Source of the DNA: Paracoccus sp. IB05
Lineage (GTDB): Bacteria > Pseudomonadota > Alphaproteobacteria > Rhodobacterales > Rhodobacteraceae
DNA length: 64,000 bases
Assembly (NCBI RefSeq): GCF_016405985.1
Contig: NZ_JAEFCF010000031.1
Span: 1-64,000, forward strand
Direction: 5' to 3'
Positions 25,254-32,963 of this stretch are shown piece by piece; positions within the stretch are counted from its first letter, which is position 1, and every line of letters begins with the position of its first letter. The position numbers and the translations under genes are program-made. The notes below the pieces were generated by a model. The model ran no database searches. It worked only from the letters and a program-made list of their open reading frames with translations, and had not been told where the DNA came from.

Positions 25254-25640
25254 TCAGGCTTTCGATTTCAGCTCGACCAGGATCGCCTGCAGCAGCTCTG
25301 CCTCGGTGGGCGCGGCTGGCGCATCCGGGGCCGCTTCTTCTTTCTTCTTGCCCATTTGCGAGACGCGGTTGATCCCTTTGACCAGCAGGAAGACCACCCA
25401 GGCGATGATCAGGAACTTGATGACGGCATTGATGAAGCTGCCGATCTTGAATTGCGCTTCGCCGAGCCCGAAGCTCAAATTCGAGAAATCGATGCCGCCG
25501 ACGATCAGACCGATCAGCGGATTGACGAGGTCATCGACCAGCGAGGTGACGATGGCGGTGAAGGCTGCGCCGATGATGATACCGACGGCCATGTCGATGA
25601 CATTGCCGCGCGAGATAAAGGCCTTGAACTCATTGAGCAT
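25254..25640 (-). CDS. mscL: Large-conductance mechanosensitive channel MscL
   Basis: Inner-membrane channel of 128 residues that opens under membrane tension and protects against osmotic downshock. The N-terminal [20 protein letters not shown] and TM1 with [20 protein letters not shown] are diagnostic; TM2 (about 70-95) is [21 protein letters not shown]. The cytoplasmic C-terminal helix is Glu/Ala-rich. The start at 25640 has AAGGGA 8 bases upstream. It is a single-gene transcript with its own terminator. Confidence 0.97.
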   Translation of the reverse strand: MLNEFKAFISRGNVIDMAVGIIIGAAFTAIVTSLVDDLVNPLIGLIVGGIDFSNLSFGLGEAQFKIGSFINAVIKFLIIAWVVFLLVKGINRVSQMGKKKEEAAPDAPAAPTEAELLQAILVELKSKA

Positions 25641-25789
25641 CTGAATGTCCCTTGTTTCCTCCGGCTCCTGCGCCGGTCCGCTTCTCTGCGCTTCACGCAC
25701 AGTTACGACAGGAATATCGCACATAAATTGGGGCTTACCCACTGGGAAAAAATGCCTATCTCTTAGCAAAACAGCCGCAGGAGGCCACA

Positions 25790-26485
25790 TTGTCCACACT
25801 ATCAGCTTTTCCGGTGACGGCGCGCTGGCCCGCCCACAACCCCGAGGTGATCCAGCTTTATTCGCTGCCCACACCCAACGGGATCAAGGTGTCCCTGATG
25901 CTTGAGGAGACCGGCCTGCCCTATGAGGCGCATCTGGTTGATTTCGGGAAAAATGACCAGCTCAGCCCAGAATTCCTGTCGCTGAACCCGAACAACAAGA
26001 TCCCGGCGATGATCGACCCGCATGGGCCGGGGGATAAACCGCTGCCCTTGTTCGAGAGCGGTGCGATCCTGCTCTATCTGGCAGAGAAAAGCGGGAAATT
26101 CCTGCCCGAGGCCAAACGCTGGCAGGTGATCCAGTGGCTGATGTTCCAGATGGGCGGACTTGGGCCGATGTTCGGCCAGCTGGGCTATTTCCACCATTTC
26201 GCGGGCAAGGAGATTGAGGATCCGCGCCCGAAGGAACGCTACCGTGCCGAGGCGGAGCGGCTTTTAAAGGTGCTCGACCAGGCGCTTGAGGGGCAGGACT
26301 GGCTGGTTGGCGACTATAGCATCGCCGATATGGCAATCGGGCCCTGGCTCAATACGCTGAAGGGGTTTTACAAAGCCGCAGAGATCGCAGGCTGGGCGGA
26401 TCTGAAAAACGTGCCGGCCTATCTGGACCGGATCCTTGCGCGCCCGGCCATGCAGCGCGCCATGAATATCCCGGCCCGCGGGTAA
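25790..26485 (+). CDS. Glutathione S-transferase family protein (YghU/YfcG-like)
   Basis: Protein of 231 residues with an N-terminal thioredoxin-like domain and a helical C-terminal domain. The motif [18 protein letters not shown] and [19 protein letters not shown] place it in the nu-class (YghU/YfcG), which reduce disulfide-type and peroxide substrates with glutathione. [12 protein letters not shown] binds the glutathione gamma-glutamyl part. The start is TTG at 25790 with CAGGAGG 5 bases upstream, a strong site. It is cytoplasmic and stands alone. Confidence 0.93.
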   Translation: MSTLSAFPVTARWPAHNPEVIQLYSLPTPNGIKVSLMLEETGLPYEAHLVDFGKNDQLSPEFLSLNPNNKIPAMIDPHGPGDKPLPLFESGAILLYLAEKSGKFLPEAKRWQVIQWLMFQMGGLGPMFGQLGYFHHFAGKEIEDPRPKERYRAEAERLLKVLDQALEGQDWLVGDYSIADMAIGPWLNTLKGFYKAAEIAGWADLKNVPAYLDRILARPAMQRAMNIPARG

Positions 26486-26521
26486 GGGACTGCGGGCGGG
26501 GGGTTCCCCCCGCCCCTGCGT

Positions 26522-27343
26522 TCAGCAGGGCTTTTTCCAGCCGTCGATCACCGAAATCGCCTCTTCTGCGGTCTCGACCATGCGGAAGAGGTCGAGATCT
26601 TCCGGAGAGATCACCCCCGCCTCCGCCAGCTGGGTCCAGTTGACCACGCTTTCCCACCAGCTCTTGCCAAAGAGCAGGAAGGGCACGGGCTTCATGCGAT
26701 GGGTCTGGATCAGGGTCAGCGCCTCGAACATCTCATCAAGCGTGCCAAAGCCGCCGGGGAAGACCACGATCGCCTCGGCCCGCATCAGGAAATGCATCTT
26801 GCGGATCGCGAAATAGTGGAAGTTGAAGCACAGATCCGGTGAGACATAAGCGTTCGGCGCCTGTTCATGCGGCAAGACGATATTGAGGCCGATGGAATGG
26901 CCCCCGGCATCCGCGGCGCCGCGATTTCCCGCCTCCATCACACCCGGACCGCCGCCGGTCACGATGACCCCCTTGCGCCCGTAAGTGCCAAGGCTGCGCT
27001 CGGTCATGATCTTGGCGAAACGGCGCGCCTCATCGTAATAGGGCGAGAGATCAGCCAGCGCCTTGGTCTTTGCCTGATCGCGATGTTCCGGCGCGGGAAT
27101 GCGGGCCCCGCCGAACAGGACGATGGTGGTCTCGATCCCGCGTTCATCCATGATCAGCTGCGGCTTCAGCAATTCCAGCTGCAGCCGGATCGGGCGCAGA
27201 TCCTCACGCGTGAGGAAATCCTGGTCGGCAAAGGCCAGCCGGTAAGCCGGGGCACGGGTCTGCAGCGTATCGGGGCATTGATCTGCGGCAGCCAGATCCT
27301 GGCCACTGTCCCGGAACGGATGATTGCGCGACTCGTCGTTCAT
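26522..27343 (-). CDS. LOG family protein (nucleoside 5'-monophosphate phosphoribohydrolase)
   Basis: Rossmann-fold protein of 273 residues of the LOG/'lysine decarboxylase-like' family. The diagnostic motif is PGGFGTLDEMFE, with GGGPGVMEAGNRGA upstream and the paired Arg/Lys-rich RKMHFLMRAEA. Members cleave AMP-type nucleotides to ribose 5-phosphate and a base; in plants this activates cytokinins. It is a longer form with an N-terminal extension of about 60 residues. ATG 27343 is preferred because GGGAGG lies 5 bases upstream. It is divergent from dapD. Confidence 0.92.
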   Translation of the reverse strand: MNDESRNHPFRDSGQDLAAADQCPDTLQTRAPAYRLAFADQDFLTREDLRPIRLQLELLKPQLIMDERGIETTIVLFGGARIPAPEHRDQAKTKALADLSPYYDEARRFAKIMTERSLGTYGRKGVIVTGGGPGVMEAGNRGAADAGGHSIGLNIVLPHEQAPNAYVSPDLCFNFHYFAIRKMHFLMRAEAIVVFPGGFGTLDEMFEALTLIQTHRMKPVPFLLFGKSWWESVVNWTQLAEAGVISPEDLDLFRMVETAEEAISVIDGWKKPC

Positions 27344-27370
27344 GATACCTCCCACCAGTCACCGGGCCGA

Positions 27371-27399
27371 TTGCGTGACCCGGATACAAGCCTTATAGC
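27371..27399 (+). promoter_or_regulatory. Possible sigma-70 promoter of dapD
   Basis: TTGCGT (27371-27376) and TATAGC (27394-27399) are separated by 17 bases, about 85 bases before the dapD start. Downstream in the leader, GAACAAA occurs three times (27411, 27443, 27457). Confidence 0.4.
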
Positions 27400-27482
27400 C
27401 CCATGGACCTGAACAAAACCCTGTCACGAACGAAGCCTGCCAGAACAAAACTGTCCGAACAAATCTGCCCGAGGAGATCCAC

Positions 27483-28310
27483 ATGTCGAACGCCGCGCTG
27501 GAAACCGCAATCGAGGCCGCCTGGGAGGCGCGCGATACCATCACCCCGGCCACGAAAGGCGAGGCGCGTGATGCGATCGAGGCGACGCTGGAATCGCTCG
27601 ACAAAGGCCAGCTGCGGGTGGCCGAGCGCCAGGCGGATGGGGTCTGGCATGTGAATCAATGGGCGAAAAAGGCGGTCCTGCTGGGGTTCCGGCTGAAAGA
27701 TATGGAGATCCATGAGGGCGGCTCGCAGGGCGGCACCTGGTGGGACAAGGTCGACAGCAAGTTCAACGGCTGGGGTGAGGCGGAATGGAAAACCGCCGGC
27801 TTCCGCGCAGTGCCGAACTGCATCGTCCGCCGTTCGGCCTATATCGCGAAAGGCGTGGTGCTGATGCCGTCTTTCGTCAATCTCGGCGCGCATGTCGATG
27901 AGGGCACCATGGTCGATACCTGGGCGACCGTTGGCTCCTGCGCCCAGATCGGCAAGAATGTGCATCTTTCCGGCGGCGTTGGCATCGGCGGCGTGCTGGA
28001 GCCGATGCAGGCCGGCCCGACCATCATCGAGGATAACTGCTTTATCGGTGCGCGGTCCGAGGTTGTTGAGGGCTGCATCGTGCGCGAGGGTGCGGTCCTC
28101 GGCATGGGCGTCTTCATCGGGAAATCGACCAAGATCGTCGACCGTGAGACCGGCGAAGTGATGTATGGCGAAGTGCCGGCAGGATCGGTCGTGGTCGCGG
28201 GCTCGCTTCCGTCGAAGAACGGGGTGAACCTTTACTGCGCGGTGATTGTGAAACGGGTCGATGCGCAGACGCGGTCCAAGACCTCGATCAATGAGCTGCT
28301 GCGCGACTGA
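27483..28310 (+). CDS. dapD: 2,3,4,5-tetrahydropyridine-2,6-dicarboxylate N-succinyltransferase
   Basis: Enzyme of 275 residues in the succinylase branch of lysine and meso-diaminopimelate synthesis; it succinylates tetrahydrodipicolinate using succinyl-CoA. The left-handed beta-helix is visible as hexapeptide repeats around 100-210, with [37 protein letters not shown] and [30 protein letters not shown]. Its length is normal. GAGGAG lies 7 bases before ATG 27483. It appears to lead into the small gene at 28389, with two palindromes in the 78-base gap. Confidence 0.97.
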   Translation: MSNAALETAIEAAWEARDTITPATKGEARDAIEATLESLDKGQLRVAERQADGVWHVNQWAKKAVLLGFRLKDMEIHEGGSQGGTWWDKVDSKFNGWGEAEWKTAGFRAVPNCIVRRSAYIAKGVVLMPSFVNLGAHVDEGTMVDTWATVGSCAQIGKNVHLSGGVGIGGVLEPMQAGPTIIEDNCFIGARSEVVEGCIVREGAVLGMGVFIGKSTKIVDRETGEVMYGEVPAGSVVVAGSLPSKNGVNLYCAVIVKRVDAQTRSKTSINELLRD

Positions 28311-28335
28311 GCCGCAGGTGAACAGGGGCGCGGGT

Positions 28336-28380
28336 CGGTTTCTGATCAGAAACCGGCCCAAATCCTTTGAAGGATTTGGG
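28336..28380. repeat. Two consecutive perfect palindromes
   Basis: CGGTTTCTGATCAGAAACCG (28336-28355) is a perfect 20-base palindrome. The second has arms CCCAAATCCTT and AAGGATTTGGG (28357-28380). The second ends in the G-run just before the next start codon (28389), so the hairpin may cover that gene's ribosome site. The first resembles the third palindrome of the cluster near 10.29 kb. Confidence 0.75.
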
Positions 28381-28388
28381 GGCGCGAC

Positions 28389-28730
28389 ATGGATGATGTT
28401 GAGAAGCCGGTAAAAGAAAAGCGTCCGCAGCAGGTCTATTCTCTGGTGGTCGAGGTTGGTCGCAAGGCCGGCGATGGTCTCCCGGAGAAAGCGACCGGTG
28501 CGGCATTGCTGTGCTATGCCTCGGGCGTGGATGAGGCAGAGGCGGTGCGCGAGACGGTGGCGATCCTGAAGGATGCCGATCTCTCGCCGCTGGAAGTCCA
28601 GGGGCTTGGCACGCTCGAAGAGCGCCGGGCCGCCGGGGATGAGATCGGCGAAGACGAGGTCGTGCTGATGGAGCGCGCTCTGGCCGAGAATTCGGTGATC
28701 GTGGCGCAGATGACGCCGTTCTTCGACTGA
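28389..28730 (+). CDS. Conserved hypothetical protein
   Basis: Protein of 113 residues without a signal or membrane helix that I cannot place in a characterised family. It is acidic, and a central part (LLCYASGVDEAEAVRETVAILKDADLSPLEVQGLGT) reads like an alpha/beta domain. ATG 28389 follows a G-rich site inside the preceding palindrome. It probably shares the dapD transcript. Codon use matches its neighbours, and the similar protein shape in related bacteria suggests a real gene, but no function is claimed. Confidence 0.78.
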   Translation: MDDVEKPVKEKRPQQVYSLVVEVGRKAGDGLPEKATGAALLCYASGVDEAEAVRETVAILKDADLSPLEVQGLGTLEERRAAGDEIGEDEVVLMERALAENSVIVAQMTPFFD

Positions 28731-28948
28731 CCTTATGCGCCCTGTGAAGACCCCGCGGGCCGCGCAGAGCACTTGATTCGGGCGATGTGGGGCCGACGGT
28801 GCCGCGCGAGACGGCGCGTGGCCCCTGCAAATCTCAGGATCTGCTCAAGCCACGGGCCTCTCTCCGCCGCTCCGAGATCTGCAACTTGCGAAGATCCTGC
28901 AGATCGCGAAACCTGACGGTCCGTCCTGTGTCGCCAGGGTATAAGGGC

Positions 28949-30256
28949 TCAGCGCAAGGCGCGGCCTTTGATAATGGCGTCTTTGCCGAAACGGGCGCGG
29001 ATCGCATCGGCCGCATGTTCCGCCTTTGCGCGCCGGGCGGCAGTCGGGTCGAGAAGATCGGGGCTGCGGTCGGCCTCTGTGCCGGGGCAGAGATCGGTGA
29101 GGCCGGTGCCGATCAGGCGGAAGGGGCCCCTGACGCCCGCGCGGTCGAGCAGATCGCGCGCGGTGCGATAGATGCGGTCGGCAAGCTGGGTCGGATCTGA
29201 CAGCGCCTGGCGGCGGGTGACAATCTGGAAGTCACCCTTTCTCAGCTTGAGCGTGACGGTGCGGCCGGCGAGGTCTTTGGCTTTCGCGCGGTCGGAGACC
29301 TGTTCGGCAAGCCGCCAGAGATGGCCGTCAAGCAGATCGGCATCGGTGGTGTCCTCGAAGAAGGTGGTTTCCTTTGAGATGGATTTCAGACCGGTGTCGC
29401 GGCTGACGCGGCGGTGGTCTTCGCCGCGCGCCAGGTGCCAGAGGCGTTCGCCCATCTGGCCGAAGCGCAATGTCAGATCGCGACGGTCCCAGCGGAGGAG
29501 ATCGGCGATGGTTCTGACCCCTGCGGCCTCAAGCGCGCTCCGGCTCGCTGCGCCGACACCCCAGATGATGCCAACCGGCTTTGGCATCAGGAAAGCCTGG
29601 GTCTCGACCCGCCCGATCACCGAAAAGCCGCGCGGCTTGTCGAGATCCGAGGCAATCTTGGCCAGAAATTTGTTATGCGACAGGCCGATCGAGCCAGAAA
29701 CGCCGATCTCGTCCTCCATCCGCTTTGTCAGCCGCGCGAGCAGCACGGCGGGCGGCGCGCCATGCAGCCGCGCGGTGCCGGAGAGATCGAGAAAGGCCTC
29801 ATCCAGCGACAGGGGTTCAATGTCGGGGGTCAGCTCTTCCATCATGGCGCGGATCTGCCGCGACGCTTCGGCGTAATGCGCGATGCGGGGGGGCACCACC
29901 ACGGCCTCGGGGCAGAGCTTCAGCGCCTGGAACATCGGCATGGCCGAGCGCACCCCTTTGATCCGGGCAAGATAGCAACAGGTCGAAACCACGCCGCGCC
30001 TTCCGCCGCCGACGATCAGCGGCTGGTCTCGCAGCGCCGGATTGTCGCGTTTTTCAACGCTGGCGTAAAAGGCGTCGCAATCCATATGGGCAATGGAAAG
30101 GTGATCAAGCTCGGCATGGGCGATCACCCGGGGCGACCGGCAGGAGGGGCAGCGGCGGCCACGCCCCACCAGGCCCGGTTGGTCGATACCTGGCTGTCCT
30201 GGTTCGAATCGGGTCAGGCAATCGCGGCAGAGGGCTGGCATAATGGCGGGGATCAT
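28949..30256 (-). CDS. dinB: DNA polymerase IV (DinB), with N-terminal zinc ribbon
   Basis: Y-family translesion DNA polymerase of 435 residues. It begins with a Cys4 zinc-ribbon-like element (C10, C13, C36, C39) not found in E. coli DinB. The palm follows with MDCDAFYASVEKRDNPAL (metal-binding Asp and the steric-gate region), then PMFQALKLCP, SLDEAFLDLSG (second metal-binding pair), the thumb helix-hairpin-helix and the little-finger domain. I see no QLxLF-type clamp motif at the C-terminus. Two nearby ATGs (30256, 30241) are possible; both have weak ribosome sites. It is divergent from the helicase gene. Confidence 0.93.
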   Translation of the reverse strand: MIPAIMPALCRDCLTRFEPGQPGIDQPGLVGRGRRCPSCRSPRVIAHAELDHLSIAHMDCDAFYASVEKRDNPALRDQPLIVGGGRRGVVSTCCYLARIKGVRSAMPMFQALKLCPEAVVVPPRIAHYAEASRQIRAMMEELTPDIEPLSLDEAFLDLSGTARLHGAPPAVLLARLTKRMEDEIGVSGSIGLSHNKFLAKIASDLDKPRGFSVIGRVETQAFLMPKPVGIIWGVGAASRSALEAAGVRTIADLLRWDRRDLTLRFGQMGERLWHLARGEDHRRVSRDTGLKSISKETTFFEDTTDADLLDGHLWRLAEQVSDRAKAKDLAGRTVTLKLRKGDFQIVTRRQALSDPTQLADRIYRTARDLLDRAGVRGPFRLIGTGLTDLCPGTEADRSPDLLDPTAARRAKAEHAADAIRARFGKDAIIKGRALR

Positions 30257-30490
30257 ACCCGGAACATCGGCCTTGGAACAGGGGCGGCGGGCCCGGTTCG
30301 GCCTTGGCGGGCAGGGGGATTTGCTGTCTGGAGCCTGATGGGCGGTGATTTATGGACAGTGGCGGGAAAACCCTGTATGGCGCCCCCAGGCCTGTCTGCT
30401 CCGGGCCGCGACCGGGAGGGTTGCGGCGGTGCTCTGGGCCTTCTTTCTGGCTCATATGCGGGGGCGACTGGCCCCCTGACAGGACAAATA

Positions 30491-32806
30491 ATGACGATTG
30501 ATTCTATCGCAGGCCCGCTTAAGGCGGCGCTGGCAGCCAAGGGCTATTCCGCGCTGACCCCGGTGCAGGAGGCCGTGCTGGCCCCCGAACTGATCGGGCG
30601 CGATCTGCTGGTTTCGGCGCAGACCGGGTCGGGCAAGACGGTGGCCTTCGGCCTGGCCATCGCGCCCGAGGTTCTGGGCGGCATCGACCGGCTTTTGCCG
30701 CCGGAAAAGCCGCTGGCCCTGGTCATCGCGCCGACCCGCGAACTGGCGCTTCAGGTGCAGCGCGAACTGGTCTGGCTGTATGAGGGGGCTGTCGTGGCCT
30801 CTTGCGTGGGCGGGATGGATTATCGCACCGAACGCCGCGCACTTTCCCAGGGCGCCCATATCGTGGTCGGCACTCCGGGCCGGTTGCGCGACCATGTCGA
30901 GCGCAAATCGCTTGATCTGTCGGAACTGGCGGCGGTCGTCCTCGATGAGGCCGATGAGATGCTGGATATGGGCTTTGCCGAGGATCTGGAATTCCTGCTG
31001 GGCGGTGCCCCGGAAGAAAAGCGTGTGCTGATGTTCTCGGCCACGGTGCCGAAAGAGATCGCCTCGCTTGCCGCGACCTATCAGCGCGAGGCGCGCCGGG
31101 TCGAGGTGAAATCTTCGGCCAGCCAGCATGCCGATATCGAATATCGCGCGATCTCGGTGTCGAACCGTGACAAGGAACCGGCGATTTTCAATCTTCTGCG
31201 CTGGTATGATGCGCAGGTGGCGATTGTCTTCGCCAAGACCCGGGCCAATGTGAACCACCTGCATGCGCGGATGGTGAACCGGGGCTTCCCGGTGGTGGCG
31301 CTTTCGGGCGAGCTGTCGCAAAGCGAGCGGCTGCATGCGCTCCAGGCGCTGCGTGACGGGCGCGCCCGCGTCTGTATCGCGACCGATGTGGCGGCACGCG
31401 GCATCGACTTGCCGGGGCTGGATCTGGTGATCCATGCCGATCTGCCGACCAATCCGGAAACATTGTTGCACCGTTCGGGCCGGACGGGCCGCGCCGGGCG
31501 CAAGGGGACCTCGGTCCTTGTGGTGCCGCAGGCCGAATTCCGCAAAGCAAACCGTATCCTGCAAGGCGCCAAGCTGGTCGCCGAATGGGGTAAGGCGCCG
31601 GGCGCTGATGAGGTGCAGTCGCGCGAGGATGAGCGTCTGATCTCGGACCCGGCTCTGACCGAGGCGCCGGGCGAAGAGGCCGGGATCGCGGCTGATCTGC
31701 TTGAGGCACATGGCGGCGAGGCGATCGCTGCGGCTTTTGTGCGGCTGTGGCGCGCCAAGCGTTCGGCCCCGGAAGAGCTGGTCGAAGACCTGCCGCCCCC
31801 CGCCGCTTTGCCGCCGCGTGAGCGGGGCGAGTTCGGGCCGTCGGTCTGGTACAAGCTTTCGGTCGGGCATGAGGGCCGGGCCGAAGCGCGCTGGCTCCTG
31901 CCGAAAATCTGCGATGCCGGCGGCATTTCTAAAGACGGGATCGGCGCGATCCGGGTGCAGCAGGATGTAACCTATGTGCAGATCGCCGAGCAGCTGGCCG
32001 GGCGGTTCAAAGAGACGACCGAAATCGAGCCGGGTCTTACGATGGAGCGTGTCGCTGAGGCACCGGAATTCGGGCCGAAGGGCCGGGTGACCGGCGGCCG
32101 GCCCGAACGCGCCCCACGTGAGGGCAAACCGGCCTGGTCGCCGCGCCCGTCGCGTGGCGAGGGCGAAGAAGAGGCACCGCGTCGTCCGCGCGCCCCGCGT
32201 GAGGCAGCTGAAAGCGGCGAAGCACGCAAGCCCTATGCGCGCCGTGAGGATGGCGATGCGCCCCGTAAGCCCTATGCGCGCCGTGAGGACAGCGATGCGC
32301 CGCGCAAACCCTATACGCGCCGTGAAGATGGGGATGCGCCGGCCAAACCGCGCTGGACGCCGACCGAGGGCGAGCGCCCGATGCGCGATGACCGGCCGTC
32401 AAAGCCCGCACCGCGCTCGACCGGGTTCAAATCGCATGGTGGCAGCCCGGATCGCCCGGCGCGCTCTACCGGATTCAAGAGCCATGCCGGCGCGCCGAAG
32501 GGCCGCGACTCTTATGCGGGCCGCGATGAGGCGCCGCGCAAACCGCGCGCCGAAGGGGGCGCCGAGGGCCGGCCTTTTGAGAAACGGGAGGGCAGCAAGC
32601 CCTATGCCGGGAAGTCCGCAGCGGCAAAATCAGGTGATGCGAAACCGGCCTATAGCAAAGGCGCACCGCGCGCGGCCGGCAGCAAAACATTTGGTGCGAA
32701 ACCCGAGGCAGGCAAAGGCTTTGCACCGCGCAAACCTGCCGCGCGGCCGGCAGATGCCACCGATACCTCAAAGCGTTTCACCCCGCCGAAACGTCCGCGC
32801 AGCTGA
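30491..32806 (+). CDS. DEAD-box RNA helicase with DbpA domain and long basic tail
   Basis: ATP-dependent RNA helicase of 771 residues. N-terminal core: Q motif (YSALTPVQ), AQTGSGKT (43-50), PTREL (81-85), GG, TPGR (128-131), DEAD (152-155), SAT (183-185), then HRSGRTGRAGR. A DbpA-type RNA-binding domain follows at about 445-520 (SVWYKLSVGHEGRAEARWLLPKI). The last 250 residues are basic and disordered, including three exact-length 13-residue repeats (KPYARREDGDAPR type). It resembles CsdA/DeaD, used in ribosome assembly and cold adaptation. The open frame extends far upstream, but AGGA before ATG 30491 and the family start there fix the start. Confidence 0.94.
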   Translation: MTIDSIAGPLKAALAAKGYSALTPVQEAVLAPELIGRDLLVSAQTGSGKTVAFGLAIAPEVLGGIDRLLPPEKPLALVIAPTRELALQVQRELVWLYEGAVVASCVGGMDYRTERRALSQGAHIVVGTPGRLRDHVERKSLDLSELAAVVLDEADEMLDMGFAEDLEFLLGGAPEEKRVLMFSATVPKEIASLAATYQREARRVEVKSSASQHADIEYRAISVSNRDKEPAIFNLLRWYDAQVAIVFAKTRANVNHLHARMVNRGFPVVALSGELSQSERLHALQALRDGRARVCIATDVAARGIDLPGLDLVIHADLPTNPETLLHRSGRTGRAGRKGTSVLVVPQAEFRKANRILQGAKLVAEWGKAPGADEVQSREDERLISDPALTEAPGEEAGIAADLLEAHGGEAIAAAFVRLWRAKRSAPEELVEDLPPPAALPPRERGEFGPSVWYKLSVGHEGRAEARWLLPKICDAGGISKDGIGAIRVQQDVTYVQIAEQLAGRFKETTEIEPGLTMERVAEAPEFGPKGRVTGGRPERAPREGKPAWSPRPSRGEGEEEAPRRPRAPREAAESGEARKPYARREDGDAPRKPYARREDSDAPRKPYTRREDGDAPAKPRWTPTEGERPMRDDRPSKPAPRSTGFKSHGGSPDRPARSTGFKSHAGAPKGRDSYAGRDEAPRKPRAEGGAEGRPFEKREGSKPYAGKSAAAKSGDAKPAYSKGAPRAAGSKTFGAKPEAGKGFAPRKPAARPADATDTSKRFTPPKRPRS
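32228..32344 (+). repeat. Three in-frame tandem repeats in the helicase tail
   Basis: Three consecutive 39-base units (32228-32266, 32267-32305, 32306-32344) each encode a 13-residue unit of the form KPYxRREDxDAPx. The units differ by only a few bases, so the array is probably variable in copy number. Confidence 0.85.
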
Positions 32807-32847
32807 GCGCAGCGCTGACCACTGCCCCGGCACGGCAACATGATATG

Positions 32848-32885
32848 ACGGCCCCTCGCTTTCTCAGCCAGGGGCCGTTTGTTTT
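32848..32885 (+). terminator. Terminator of the helicase gene
   Basis: Arms ACGGCCCCT (32848-32856) and AGGGGCCGT (32870-32878) are followed by TTGTTTTT, 42 bases after the helicase stop. Confidence 0.85.
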
Positions 32886-32963
32886 TCACCCCCCCCCGCA
32901 AACCGGCTGCTGGTGACGCTGGGCTGATTGCCGTTCGCCCGGATCTGCGACACAGAATTTACG

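Noticed and set aside
28731-28948. Gene or RNA between the small gene after dapD and dinB
   Set aside because: No frame with a ribosome site or family likeness and no tRNA pattern; I see nothing supportable in this 218-base gap.
29414-30490. In-frame extension of about 359 residues upstream of the DEAD-box helicase
   Set aside because: It runs antisense through dinB, has no helicase-family likeness, and the ATG at 30491 has a ribosome site and the normal family start.
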